64,000 bases of DNA from NCBI GenBank assembly GCA_950295325.1, contig OX485809.1, positions 18,536,001 through 18,600,000 on the forward strand, given 5' to 3'. Source of the DNA: Polytrichum commune (Eukaryota > Streptophyta > Polytrichopsida > Polytrichales > Polytrichaceae). Of the stretch, positions 1 to 15,300 are shown in pieces. The notes under the pieces are model-generated. The model was not told the DNA's origin. It did no database searches and saw only the letters and a program-made list of their open reading frames with translations. A program made the translations under genes and the position numbers. Numbering within the stretch: position 1 is the first letter of the stretch; each line of letters starts with the position of its first letter.

Positions 1-232
1 TAGTGTCAACCAACAATCATGACTTTATGTCCAAAATCATGGGAAGTGATTTGTGGATCAGGTCCATGCCATGGCTGCTTCTCATTGGATATGTCGATAT
101 GGAAGCCCAACCCACAACAAAATGTGACTAATCTACCCTATTTAAGAAGAAACATTAACAATTTAACATACTTAATGTCAATGGAGGTACCGTGACCACA
201 TGTGGAAGTACATTCACCTTTATTACGTTCTA
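1..232. other. Left edge, no assignable feature
   Basis: AT-rich sequence on the 3' side of the alcohol dehydrogenase-like gene. A minus-strand frame is open for about 30 codons (containing ITSHDFGHKVMIVG) but does not match the remaining alcohol dehydrogenase sequence that I know. No other feature is recognised. Confidence 0.3.
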
Positions 233-425
233 TTAGCATTTGGTTCCCAATTGACTATCGTGGCCCCATCTTAATTTTCCCAATGCAAAATCTTGGGTAC
301 CCAAGTGAAAGATTGGCTCATGTTTTAGAATGCAATGAAAATGTACGGATACATGGTCACCAAATTTAAAGCCCTTGCCACCACATGAGATTGCCTTGAT
401 TTCATTCAATACATCGATTGATAAC
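233..425 (-). pseudogene. Possible decayed exon 8 of the alcohol dehydrogenase-like gene
   Basis: In the position expected for the next exon, the minus strand reads VLNEI and then GGKGFKF, and later LGTQDFALG. This resembles the ADH stretch VLxEI-T-GGVDFSFEC followed by a GxGK-x-LG turn. However there is no AG acceptor directly before VLNEI (the bases are AT), the FEC core is not intact, and the frame stops near 233. I read it as a degraded exon. It could also be chance resemblance. Confidence 0.25.
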
Positions 426-498
426 ATGGGAATTTTATGGACATCTTTATATAGTAGCAATTAGCAAATACTTAGTGTTAATTCAGGTAGTGACTCAC

Positions 499-4467
<3,969 letters not shown>

Positions 4468-5129
4468 GGCTTCAAACTCAGATCCTCAGCAATTTAGCAC
4501 GTCAAGAACTCTTTTTCCTTCCTTTTCCTGTGTTTATCCTGTACAATAAAGTGTGAAGGCGCCTTTCATCAGAGCAATATCACCTTTAATTTGTTCATTT
4601 CATTTGAGCACGATCTGCAGATAGAGATACGAGAAGGTGAGGCACCTCTTCGTCCACTTTGTTAACCTTTGGCCTCTTGGCTAGCTGGATGTATAACCAC
4701 TTTTTTTCTTGCAGTTAGAAAAAGCCATTTATTATAGAAACTGCTTCAATAAATTAAAAAAAACACATGTATGAAGATATACACACACACACACACACAC
4801 ACAACAGTACAGACAAACTTTTGCAACAAAGAATTTCAAGAGTATCTGCATATCATGGTTGTAAGAAACTTTATGTAAACTAATTGGAACTCATAAGGTC
4901 AGATCATCATGTGAAAAAGGGAACATCCAGCAAATCTGTAACCCAACCCACTCACAACATCAAAAAATGGCTAAAAATAATATGTGAAAGTTAAGATTCA
5001 GTGACTAGAACAACCATGTGTAAATTATGGTTACTTCACAATCAATTTCAATGCCAGGAGGGGAAGAACACATCCCCACATTGCCTTAATACAAATGCCC
5101 ACATCACAATACAGTGCTCTTCTTCAATT
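4468..5129. other. Intergenic between the two minus-strand genes, with an (AC)n microsatellite
   Basis: A spacer of 662 bp between the stop of the upstream gene at 5130 and the ATG of the alcohol dehydrogenase-like gene at 4467. It should contain the promoter and 5' UTR of the latter. A pure AC dinucleotide run of about 23 bases lies at 4781-4803. No other element is recognised. Confidence 0.6.
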
Positions 5130-8100
5130 TCAATACATTGCTTCGCAGAAATATGTACACAGAATGATTTTTCTTGAGCTACCCATAATTGTCAATTGCT
5201 GCCATGGTGGGTCGATGCGCACCAGGCCACCAACATCTACATCAAGTTCCGCTGCCACTTTTGAATTAAAAATCACTTCTACTCTATTTACACTTGACGA
5301 ATCTGATGGTTCAGCCATCCATGTTGAAGGTGCTTGAATGACCTCACATTTGCAAGTTGTAAGCCGGCCTTCCAAAGATTTCTTGAGGATTCGCACCTGT
5401 ATAAGACATGAGGTGTGAGAATTGGAAAATCATAATTTGACCTCAATAATTGTCCCTCCTATTGGGCAATCTATGAGACAAATATTTTATGGATTCTAGT
5501 GGAAATTTTGTCTAAGAGTAATTGCCTCCTACAAAATCCTCTCCTATACTTTGGCCTTGAAGTTCTCTCCTGGTGCCACAAAGTAACTACAAACAATATA
5601 GAACCAAAGGAAGTTAATTGCAATTATCATCACAACTACCCCCAACTACACCTTGTATCGTAGTTGGGCATGGTAGAGTAGTTGTGGTTGTGGTTATCAT
5701 CAATACATCTTATCCCTCCTCATCGCCAATAATAGAACCAACAAAACCTACAACCACCAACCACCAAAATGGTGGTTGTATGTAAATTGCACCTTGAGAA
5801 ACTTACCAGATAATCTATCTGGGGCTTACCTGAATTGAATCAAAGGGGTTGTTGTATGGCTGTCCCTTTGTATAATTTGCTTGTTGAAGTTTCTCCAACT
5901 GGAAAACTCTTTGTAACCTGGTTGAGAAGGTGGCATCATGGTCCATTGGAATCTGGATTGAAGGCAAAGAAGGGATACTAGCTACCGGGGCTGCCAATAG
6001 TGCTTCATGAAACTGCTCTGCAATTCTTGGCAAGGAATGTGCTTTAGTAACTGGTGGAGACTTGGGAGGAATCTGAGTGAGGATAGTATCACAAGCCTCA
6101 ATTTCGTCATCTTTCTGGAAATCATCAACTTCGAGATCTGCTTCAATTTGTCCTGAGACAAGCCAAAGATGCAACCATAAGACACTCTTTGTATCAGTTT
6201 CAATCTGTCAGCAGATTTACATCTATGCATAGAAAAACTTCAAGAAACTCAAATGTAGTCAAGCTACAAAATCAAATATTCATCATGCTTCCCATCGGAT
6301 GAATTCAGCAAGGTGCAAGGTGAAATTGTCAGAGCAGCATAAGATGCATTACCAGTTGAGATTGTTTAAATAAAACACATCTTTAAGCCTTCATTTATGT
6401 TCCAACCACATGAAATGGACATGACATCATCCCCCTTCTAGTTAGGTTTAATGGTTGGGCTGGCCTGATTTTGATTGATCAGCCCTTTTGTGACAGTTTC
6501 ATCTGTTAGATTACATCTATGCATAGTTTCAAGAACTCAAAATGTAGTCAAGCTACTACAGTTATCCTCAAAGTCTCTCAGAAACTCATGATCTGGTAGG
6601 GAGTTTTAGACCCCTTTTGACATATTATAATGTTTAAGGAATGATCAAGTGGTGTCAGAACCCCCACTTTCAGTGAAATGAAGGGGAGAAGTTTGACCTT
6701 GGCCATAAGACAGCTATATACAAATGAACTCCTTATCAAACTTTTGAGAGCACTGTTTTAGGTGCCTTCAAAGTTTGCCTTCAAAGATTCATCATGCTCG
6801 CTGCATCAACAAGTCCAATCTCATTGGATGTATTGGCCAAAATGTAAGGCCAAATGAAACCTACAGAGATATGTTTTGCAACTGGCAAAATGCGCAATCC
6901 TATGTAAGATGGTTACAGCAGCATAAGACACTTTTTGTAACAGTTTCAATTATTGGTGAATGCACATCTATGCATGGAATACTTCAAGAAATGTAGTCAA
7001 GCTACTGACTTACAGATTCATCATGTTTGCTGCATCAACAAGTCAAATCTCATCAGACGAGCTCGCAAGGGAAAGGCCACATGATACCTACAGAGATCTT
7101 TTTGACACTGGCGATTGCAAAATCCTATGTAGGCTGGTTACAGCAGCATAAGACCTTGCAATGTGCACAAAAGAGTTTCATCGAAGGACCCGGTACCATT
7201 GCCATACCATGTCCCAAATGTTTCTGGTTGTGTAGACGTTGCCTAGAATGTGTATTTCCTTCCTTCAATAGCTCCTCTAATCGTTGCGCCATAGGCACAA
7301 CCTTCACAGATCTTCGTGACCTACCACCGTTGTCGTCCTTATGGTCGCTGTGGTCACTCTCCAGAGCCTCTGACTCATCATTCCGCAAATGTCCAGTTCC
7401 TCTGCTTGTATCACCATCTTCATTATCATGCAAACAACATCATCAAAAAGTTGAATTATACCCTCACAGCAGATTCTACTATTCAAGAAGGTTATTCGTA
7501 CCACCAAATAAGACCAAGAGTTGTTCACTGGCTCGAAATCATTATACTCTGCGGTGCATCCACTGAGCATGAGAGGTTTTAATAGATGGCCAAATAGGTG
7601 GAAATTCATAGCTACCTTTGAATTGCCTGCTTCCTCATAAGTTCCTATCCGAATCAAACCCAGAAAGCGCATACAGAAGCAGAACGGAAAAGTTCTTCCA
7701 TACAAATGTGTTTGTGGAATACTATAATATACCGGACATCAAAAATCACATGCAAACCATATCATCAGATATAGTTGAATTATAATACTATTCAAGAAAG
7801 TCATTCATACCACCAGATCAGTACTAAGGATCATTGGCTCGAGATCATCATACTCTGCGGTGCATCCTCTGAGCATAAGAGGTTCTAATAGGTGGCCAAA
7901 TGGTGGAAATCCATGGCCACCTTTGAGTTGTCTGTTTCCTCATCAGCTCCTATCCGAAACAAACTCAGAAAACACATACAGAAGCAGAAGGGAAAAAGTT
8001 CCTCCATTATTGGGTATGTAAATTTACATGAAAATGAACAAGGACATCAAAAATCACCTGCACTGCACCGATTTCTCTGAACTGGTTGATGACATTGATG

Positions 8101-8340
8101 ATTCTCCGCTTCACCGAGCATTTCCTGTAGACGCTGGGCCATGGTTGTGGATGTGCCATTTCGGAGGGGCGCTTGAAATTGTTCGACAAAATCATCCTGC
8201 TCCACAAGCTCCTTGAATTTATTTGCAAGGGGTACAGATGCCACATTCTCGTTGCGAAACAGAGCAGATGGAGGAGGAGGATGAGCCCTGGATGTAGGAC
8301 GAAACTTAAACTTTCGAGATTTCGACATCATTGCTTCCAA
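5130..8340 (-). CDS. Unrecognised, apparently conserved plant protein, four exons
   Basis: Exons on the minus strand: 8340-8058 (94 codons plus 1 base), 7417-7155, about 6152-5830, and 5396-5130 with the stop. Exon 1 starts MEAMMSKSRKFKFRPTSRAHPPPP, basic then proline-rich. Exon 2 is rich in Asp, Glu and Ser. Exon 3 holds SLPRIAEQFHEALLAAP and ends NPFDSIQ, which joins in phase with exon 4 VRILKKSLEGRLTTCKCEV. Exon 4 ends with a motif VRIDPPWQQL and then KIILCTYFCE. The short motif MAQRL-x-E-x-L occurs once in exon 1 and once in exon 2. The exon 2 to exon 3 join is unsolved: the listed exon 2 end is phase 0 while exon 3 needs one preceding base. A donor earlier in exon 2, in GGACATG-GTATGG, would fix this, or an exon is missed. 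I know no function; the IDPPW tail suggests a small beta-rich C-terminal domain, which is inference only. Confidence 0.6.
6160..7240. repeat. Tandemly repeated ~229-bp unit in intron 2 of the unrecognised gene
   Basis: A unit beginning GATTCATCATG and continuing GCTGCATCAACAAGTC occurs at 6786 and again at 7015 (period 229). Each copy continues into a block with CCTACAGAGAT, then TGGTTACAGCAGCATAAGAC, then a CATCTATGCAT-containing piece and ATGTAGTCAAGCTAC. Partial copies of the CATCTATGCAT to CAAGCTAC section also occur at about 6200-6280 and 6500-6565. The array lies between exon 3 and exon 2, and the last copy abuts the end of exon 2. Confidence 0.75.
6590..6770. repeat. Dispersed repeat, copy 2
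   Basis: Matches 777-968 in the same orientation (TCAAGTGGTGTCA, AGTGAAATGAAGGGGAG). It lies inside intron 2 of the unrecognised gene, between partial copies of the ~229-bp unit. Confidence 0.6.
7425..8062. repeat. Two-copy direct duplication, period ~309 bp, filling intron 1
   Basis: The sequences at about 7425-7735 and 7740-8060 are clear direct copies. Shared blocks: ATTCAAGAA, GGCTCGA-ATCAT, ACTCTGCGGTGCATCC, CATACAGAAGCAGAA, and GGACATCAAAAATCAC. The final block in the right copy contains the exon 1 donor (minus-strand GTGATTTTTG). The same block at about 7733-7750 is therefore a duplicated, donor-like sequence. The duplication accounts for nearly all of intron 1. Confidence 0.8.
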
Positions 8341-8789
8341 ATTCTACCAGCAGCATTGTACACTTATCGAATCCACCTACTTGTCCGGCCTAAGTCATGT
8401 GAAAAATTCGGCTGTCAAAACTCTCACTTAAGATTCGGTGGATTCTTGAAGCTCTTTGCAGTGAATTAGGGCATTACCATCATCAGCGACATTCGAATTA
8501 ACACACTAAATGAGTTGATGAATTATCTCCGGGTGTTCGGTTCACTCCACAATCGCAAATTACATGAAAGCAAAGCTCCTAAGTCAATTTGTTATACACA
8601 AACGAATCATCACAGCCAGATTCACAAGAGTCGCCGTGATCACATAGCCAGGAAATTCAAATCTCAAAATGATCACATACTCCAAATGGAATCCTAGATT
8701 TCGTAACCAAAACAAAAATTGGGTCGGAATCATACGTCAAGTAATTGCGGTGCGAGTGAGGAGTCAGGACGGGCGGGAAACGGAGGTGT

Positions 8790-8965
8790 TGACGTAGGTT
8801 TAGGTCTTGGGTCCTATACCCGCGACTATTTCATTGGTTTAGGTTTTGGGATCTATCCCCGTGGCTCGTGGGTTTTGCACGGCGAGAAATAAGAAGGTGG
8901 TGAGTGGGTTTGGGTCGTAGGTCCTACAGCCGTCAGTGGGCTTAGGTCTTGGGACGTTTTCCCGT
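8790..8965. repeat. Degenerate short repeat in the promoter
   Basis: Three to four imperfect copies of a unit like GGTTTAGGTCTTGGG followed by TCCTATACCCG lie at about 8798, 8835, 8905 and 8938. Copies differ by several bases. They end just before the telo-boxes and may be derived from the same AGGGTTT-like sequence. Confidence 0.5.
8937..8942 (+). promoter_or_regulatory. Site II element (TGGGCT)
   Basis: TGGGCT matches the TGGGCC/T site II motif bound by TCP factors in plant promoters of ribosomal-protein and ribosome-biogenesis genes. It lies about 30 bp upstream of the telo-boxes, which is the usual pairing. Confidence 0.55.
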
Positions 8966-8971
8966 GCCTAA

Positions 8972-8992
8972 AGGGTTTAGGGTTTAGGGTTT
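8972..8992 (+). promoter_or_regulatory. Three tandem telo-boxes
   Basis: Three uninterrupted AGGGTTT units (the reverse of the plant telo-box AAACCCT) about 340 bp upstream of the MPP10 ATG. Telo-boxes are a known cis element of plant translation and ribosome-assembly genes, so this fits the identity of the downstream gene. Confidence 0.75.
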
Positions 8993-9328
8993 TGAGAGGT
9001 TGAGAGCTTGTGACCTTGCTTCCTTCCTTCTCCCACTCTCACTTCTTCCAGTTCCTAGTTTCGAAGTATTTCGAAATACCTACTGGACTGCCACAAGCAG
9101 ATATCAAATTTTTGCTGGCATATTAAGTCAGGCAGTCAGGATTCATGTCCACTTCGTTGAAATTGCTGCCTTTCGAGGTTGTGGATGTGCAATGACTGTT
9201 ATAGGTTGTATAGGAAGAGTTTTGTGAATTGCAAGTGCAGTAGGGTTGGGAAAATTGGATAGTGCGAAAGGGGGGACGATGCTTATGATGAAAATGCATG
9301 TCATTAGGGTTTAAGAGCATCTGTCACA

Positions 9329-12300
9329 ATGAGGACGAGATCGGCGGGTCCGCTCGCCGACCCCGCCGAACTTAAAGTGGCACGGCGGAGCACTCGAAAA
9401 TCTGCGGAGACGGCAGGACGCAAGAGACAACAGCCGCAACAACAGCCAACAACAACGAGGGAAGAAGAGGAACAGGTGCAGACTCCCTCTGACGAACAAC
9501 CTAAATCCGTGGATGAACCTGAGACAACATCGGTAGAGATTCCATTGCCACTTGAAGGAGGAGAAGAGGAACAGCCTCAATCTCAATCTCCTCCAACTCA
9601 GGCTAGCCCTAATCCTGCTGTTTGTAATGACACAGTTTTCCAAACTGTGTCAGAAGTTGGAGAGCCTCAATCTGCTCCTCAGACTGAGATAGCAACAACT
9701 TCTGAGGAGTCGTCAGCTCCAGAAGTGGATCCACCATTGGAGCCTAATTCTGTTGCCGTGGCTTCTGAGGAGCCACCTGTTCAGTTTGTTGACATTACCA
9801 AAGCAGAGGCATTGAAGTTAGTGGCAAATGCAGAGCCTACTTCATGGTTATCTGCGTCCCCGGGATTGGTTCAGCACGCACGGGCAGCGTCCGAGTATCT
9901 GTTCAACATTCTTGCACTGCAGACAGAGTCACCATTGGATAAGCTGTTTACGGAGGGGTTTGACTCCGAGCAGATATGGCAGCAAATTGATTTACAAGCC
10001 ACTCCAACTCTTGCAAAAATTAAGAAACTTGTTCGCCGTGTAGAAAAGACACCTGCAGAACAGTTTTTCCCAGCAAAACGTGAGGAATTGAAGCGGAGCA
10101 GGCCTGCGAAACAACAGGCACAAACTGATGAAGAAATTGAAGAGGAAGTTGTGGATTTTGAGAATGGAGATGATATATCCGGCTCGGAGGACGATGATGA
10201 TGAAGACGTTGAAGAGAAGGAAGGTGGCGAGTCTGAGGAGTATTCTGATTATGATGAAGGTCATATTGCAATCCTACTTCTTTCCTATGCAATCAACGAT
10301 GTCTAATATTTAGAAGTTCACTTTTCCTTATTTGCATTGTCATTATTTTAGAGTTATCCATTCTCATGTGGAGTTTGAAGTTACTGACGTAGTATTTTGA
10401 TGGTCCTCTCTGCAGAAGAAAAGAAAGGGGTGGAGGACAAGTTTTTGAAGTTAACTGATATGGAGAAGTTTTTAGACCGAGCTGATGCAGAAGATGCAGG
10501 CCTCGACTTTGAAGGCAGTGATGACGAAGATGATGAAGATGACGATGCTGAAGGTGATGAAGAGGACTTGGAGGTACTTGTTTCAGCATTGTTTTGTTTT
10601 ATAGTTCAATCTCATAGTTAAGAATCAAGTGTCAAATGCCTTTATCTAGGAGGTAGTTCTGTATGTCTTGAGGTGGAATGGACTGCCATCTGGTTACAGT
10701 TCATTTGTAGCCATATCATGTTATCTTAGTCCTAGGTTTTCATAATATTAATTGCAAATACACTTGGGAAATTATTATCTGTTGCTTCTACTTCTTTCTT
10801 ACTCCATAGTTGTTTTATTGGTTCAGATGGATGAAGCTTTCGATTTCTCTGCAAAAAGGGTGGATGGTGGGAAAGATGAGAACGCATGGGGACCCAAGTA
10901 CATAAATTTTTCCCTTCCCTATACCACATGGATGAGTTCTGACCAATCTTTTTAGAGGATTTGCATTTCATGTTGAGCATATGTTGCAATCACTTTGTAA
11001 ATGTCAGTATCAGCTTTGGTGAAGATGCACCACATCTGCATGGAAAGGAACAAGAGGTTATATGTGTCTGTCAGATAACTGATGGCAATCTCCAAATTTT
11101 CAGGTACTCGGAATTTGTGGGCAAACCAAAGAAGCAAAAGCCCAAACCTTCTAAAATACATCGTACTGAAGTTGAAGAGTTGTCAGAGATGGATACACTT
11201 GAAGAAGATGAAGATGGAGGAGACAGTGAAATGGAGACAGAGGATATGGATGTTGATTCAAAGCTTAAAGTTATGGAGGTATTTACAATCTCACAATTTG
11301 CCCATAGACTTTCAGACTGCCCAGCATGTCCTTTCCATCTTTGATGGTTGTAGGATTTATATATATATTGGTCATCTGCTTTTGGATCGCTCAGGTGATT
11401 CATATAACATTCAACACAATGTTTTCAAATTTATGTTTTATTTATTCTGAGGCTAAATTAATCTCATTTTAGCATGTTGGTGGTTGATGGATATCGGTTT
11501 GGCAGGAGACAAATTTATCTGCACATGAGAAACAGCAAGGGAAGGTGAAGAAGAGGATTGAACAGTTAGAAAAAGCTAATATGGATACAAAATCCTGGAC
11601 AATGCAAGGCGAGGTATACTCTTCTATCCTAAAAAAGAAAATCAACATAAATGGAAAATGTGCCATTTCAATGAGTACATTGAGTTACCTAACATGAATG
11701 CTCTAGAGTGTCCGTCATAAATTACACATGTATAAATTACTTTTGAAGTCTGCTCACTTTTGTCATGAATACCCTAGCTCTGTTCAGCATCTTCCATTCT
11801 TCCATGCGTTTCTCCTGAAGTTGTTGAACTGCAACCTTGTGGTTTTGTGGAAGAAACTGTTCTAAATGTTTGTTACTTATTATGAAACTGAGTATTTGTT
11901 CATGTGTATTTCCAGGTGACTGCATCAAAAAGGCCAAAAAATAGTGCTCTAGAGGTGGAGCTTGATTTTGAGCATGGTGCTCGCCCAGCTCCTGTAGTCA
12001 CTGAAGAGATTACACAATCTATAGAAGAAATGATTAGGCTACGAATCATTGAGGTGAGTGAGGATTCCATGATTACTCAGAGGAGCACTTTAGTCTTCTT
12101 ACATAGGCCTTTAGGTTTATTAGCGCAACAATTTCAACTGTTTCTATCAAATGACCACTTGTATTGAAATTTCAACTGATAACCATTAAATCACACATTT
12201 CAAAGCTCGCAAATTTTTTTGATCAGGTTGTAAAATGATCTTTGTGAAAATGCAGAGCAAATATGATGATCCCCAACCTAGAGCTGCCCCTTCAACAGCC

Positions 12301-15300
12301 ACTCCGAAAGAACGAGTTGAGCTGGTATGTCTCGTGAGAAGTGCCATTCAAAGAATATTGTAACTGATGCATGCCCCAATTTAGTATATGTTTTGCATGT
12401 GCAATTTGTAGGGTCAAACAGAAGATTCTGTTGGGATCATTGGAAATGCTCAGCTCTTCCCAAGGTTATACCAGTGGAGACACCATCTTCATTAAGATTT
12501 AATGGTTGTCATGTATTTCTTGCTGAGCATCTCTTTTCACTAGAAAACACATCAAATCAACTCTACTGGGATGTATCAACTCATAAGATTTAGATTAGAG
12601 CTGATTAGCCATCAAGAAAGGGTGATATATGTAAATGACTTAGTTTGTAAATGTGCAGGATGAGGAAAAAAGCAAGAAGGGTCTTGGGGAGATTTATGAG
12701 GTTTGGAACAGCTTACTCTTATCATAACCCAACTCAACTATTCAAAAGACCTTAATGAGCCTGATATTTCATATTAACTTTGTTCATCATGTTGGTGGTT
12801 ATCATATGCATCATATCTATTATTGAATTCACACCATAGGTTCCAGCTACGGTATTATACTTAAATTTTTTGATCTGAGAGCTCTACATGTTGATCGCTT
12901 GTTAAAGTTCACATTTTTGTTGTACCATGGGCTCCTTTGTGGATCCATTATATTGTGGCAAGTTTTAATTATGAAATTCATGAACTAATTAGTTGCTTGC
13001 AGCTGGGCTTAAAGCAGCTTTTGGTTTTTATGAGGGCTCATGTGACATGATGCAAAATTATTGCTATTTTTATAGGAAATTTGTGTAATTCTAATACACT
13101 TCAATGGAGTCAATGGAGAGTCTTTCTGCACTAAGCTCTGTGAGTTTGCTGATTTTCGAGTATCTCAATTGCATTTTTACAGCAAGATTATATGGTATCC
13201 ACCGGACTTGCACCTGCTGCTACACCTGCTACAGAAATTCTGAAGGCTGAGGTATGCTCTACTCATCAACTATTTTTCATGTCTATACTATCGAATCTGT
13301 GTTAGCACAACCCATTAAGAAGACATGGTGAAAATAAAATCATCTGCAAGAACAGTGATTAGATGTATGTGGTATGTATGTAGATCTTTGTCATATATAT
13401 GAGTTCAAATTGCCCTATAAATCTTTTAATTTATATGTATCCATTGATTGGAATTATGCATATAATAAATGGTATAATTGTAGAGAGGGTCACTTTTGGC
13501 GTTTTAGCTTAAAATATTAGTAACTAGTCCTAAACTCTTCCGTATAACATCTTGAGGCTCAGAATGGGCATCTCAGACCTTGAGGGGTTAATGCATTTCT
13601 TCAATTCTAATTTCGAGGCATTTGACCAACTCTAGAATCTGAGTGTTTCTGAGGCTGATGCTATTTCACTCGTGCTGAAAAACTTGTGACAATCTTGTCA
13701 ATGCAGTCTCTATATAAAGATAGGGCATGTACTGTAAGATGTTTTTGGATCTCTGAAAGGTGTGTTGGTGCAGGCAGGGGTGCTGTTCAAGAATCTTTGT
13801 AACAAGCTTGATGCTTTGTCTCATTTCCATTTTGCCCCAAAACCAGTAAGATTGAATACCAGGACTATCATAAGGCTATCAGTTTTATTGTATTGTATAA
13901 TTTTTTGTACATCGTTGAAGTGAGGAGGTTGTTCCTCTTTAATCAAGAGTAGTAATCTACTATATGTTATGTTATCCCATTTCTTGACTTTATTTATGCT
14001 TCACATTTGATCAATATTAAGATTGACAGCCTTGGAAATGGAAAAAAGGCCACTTGTTTTTTGGTTGTGTACTATGCAAGTGCTCCTGGGGCTTTTAATC
14101 TTTAGTGTGATGGCCAAGGTGATGATTACTGTGTACGTCTTTTTGTGTCCAGACAATTGAGGAAGTGGGTGTCAAGGTGGATGTCCCAGCACTGGCAATG
14201 GAAGAGGTATGGTTTTCCACTTTCTTTTTTCTTATCCTCTTGTGGTGCCTTTGAACCTGTGGTGATTAATGTTGCAACTGCTCCTTGTTTTCTTCTTGAG
14301 TCTAAAATCGCTTATATGGTCTAGAGATGTGGTGGTTCTGCTTGACTTTGTAAGTGCTTAAATGAGTGTAAATGTAGAACTTCGCAAGGTTGTCTCCCTT
14401 AGTAGAAGCTCCACTTTTAACATTGGATCTCTTAGTTCTGACTTCAAATCGATAAGGATGCATTCCATGTGTTCAGACTGCATAATATAATTGTCACCAA
14501 TCCCTTCAAAATTTCTGTACATCAAAAGGATTTGTATTCTTACATGTTCTTACAGGTGATAGATTTACAGAGGATAAGAATACAAACCTACTTGTCCAGA
14601 CATTGTTGTTAAATTTGCAGTATCGTGGCACAATGCAAAATCTTGCATATTAGCGTCATGCTATTATATATTGCAAAATCAACGTGTGCAATATTGAAGC
14701 AATTTCCAGTATTGTTCAAAACAATCAAAATTGTGTAGATCACTGGACCTTGCAAGAATCTCTTACCACAAGTAGTATCCAAACCAAGGTTTCCCAAGTG
14801 ATGTTTACAAAATGTTTGTGCAAGAATAGCACAATGCTAAACTTTGCGAATTAGCTCTGCTATTGTACATAACAAAATCAATACCATGACAAGCAATTTT
14901 CCAGTATTGTTCGAAACAATTGTTAAAATTCTATAGATCATTGGACCTTGCAAGATTCTCTTAGCATGAGTTATTGGAACTTAGGAGTGTAGGTCTCTAT
15001 ATTTTGCATTGGCATGGCACAATGCTAAATCTTGCATATTAGTATCATGCTATGATATATTGCAAAATCAACGTGTGCAATAGAGTGGCAATTCCAATGT
15101 AGTTTCCCATGAGCTCATTATACATGTGAACTTTTGGACTTTTCAAAATGTTACTTACAGTTTGATGTTATCTATCTTAACTCTTTTGTAGTAGCAAAGC
15201 ACAATGCTAAATCTTGCATATTAGCATCATGCTTTGATATATTGCAAAATCAACGTGTGCAATAGGGAAAGTAAAATTTCACTTCAAAATGGTCTCTATG

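Larger units (their letters stand above)
8341..9328. promoter_or_regulatory. Shared divergent promoter region between the unrecognised gene and MPP10
   Basis: The ATG codons at 8340 (minus) and 9329 (plus) are 988 bp apart and face away from each other. The section 8720-9000 is richer in GC than its surroundings and holds telo-boxes, a site II element and a degenerate short repeat (listed separately). The MPP10 5' UTR probably occupies part of 9000-9328. No clear TATA box was found, which is common for telo-box promoters. Confidence 0.65.

Noticed and set aside
7027-7566. A 179-codon plus-strand frame
   Set aside because: It is the antisense of exon 2 of the unrecognised gene and of the intronic tandem repeats around it; the minus-strand frame has matching splice sites.
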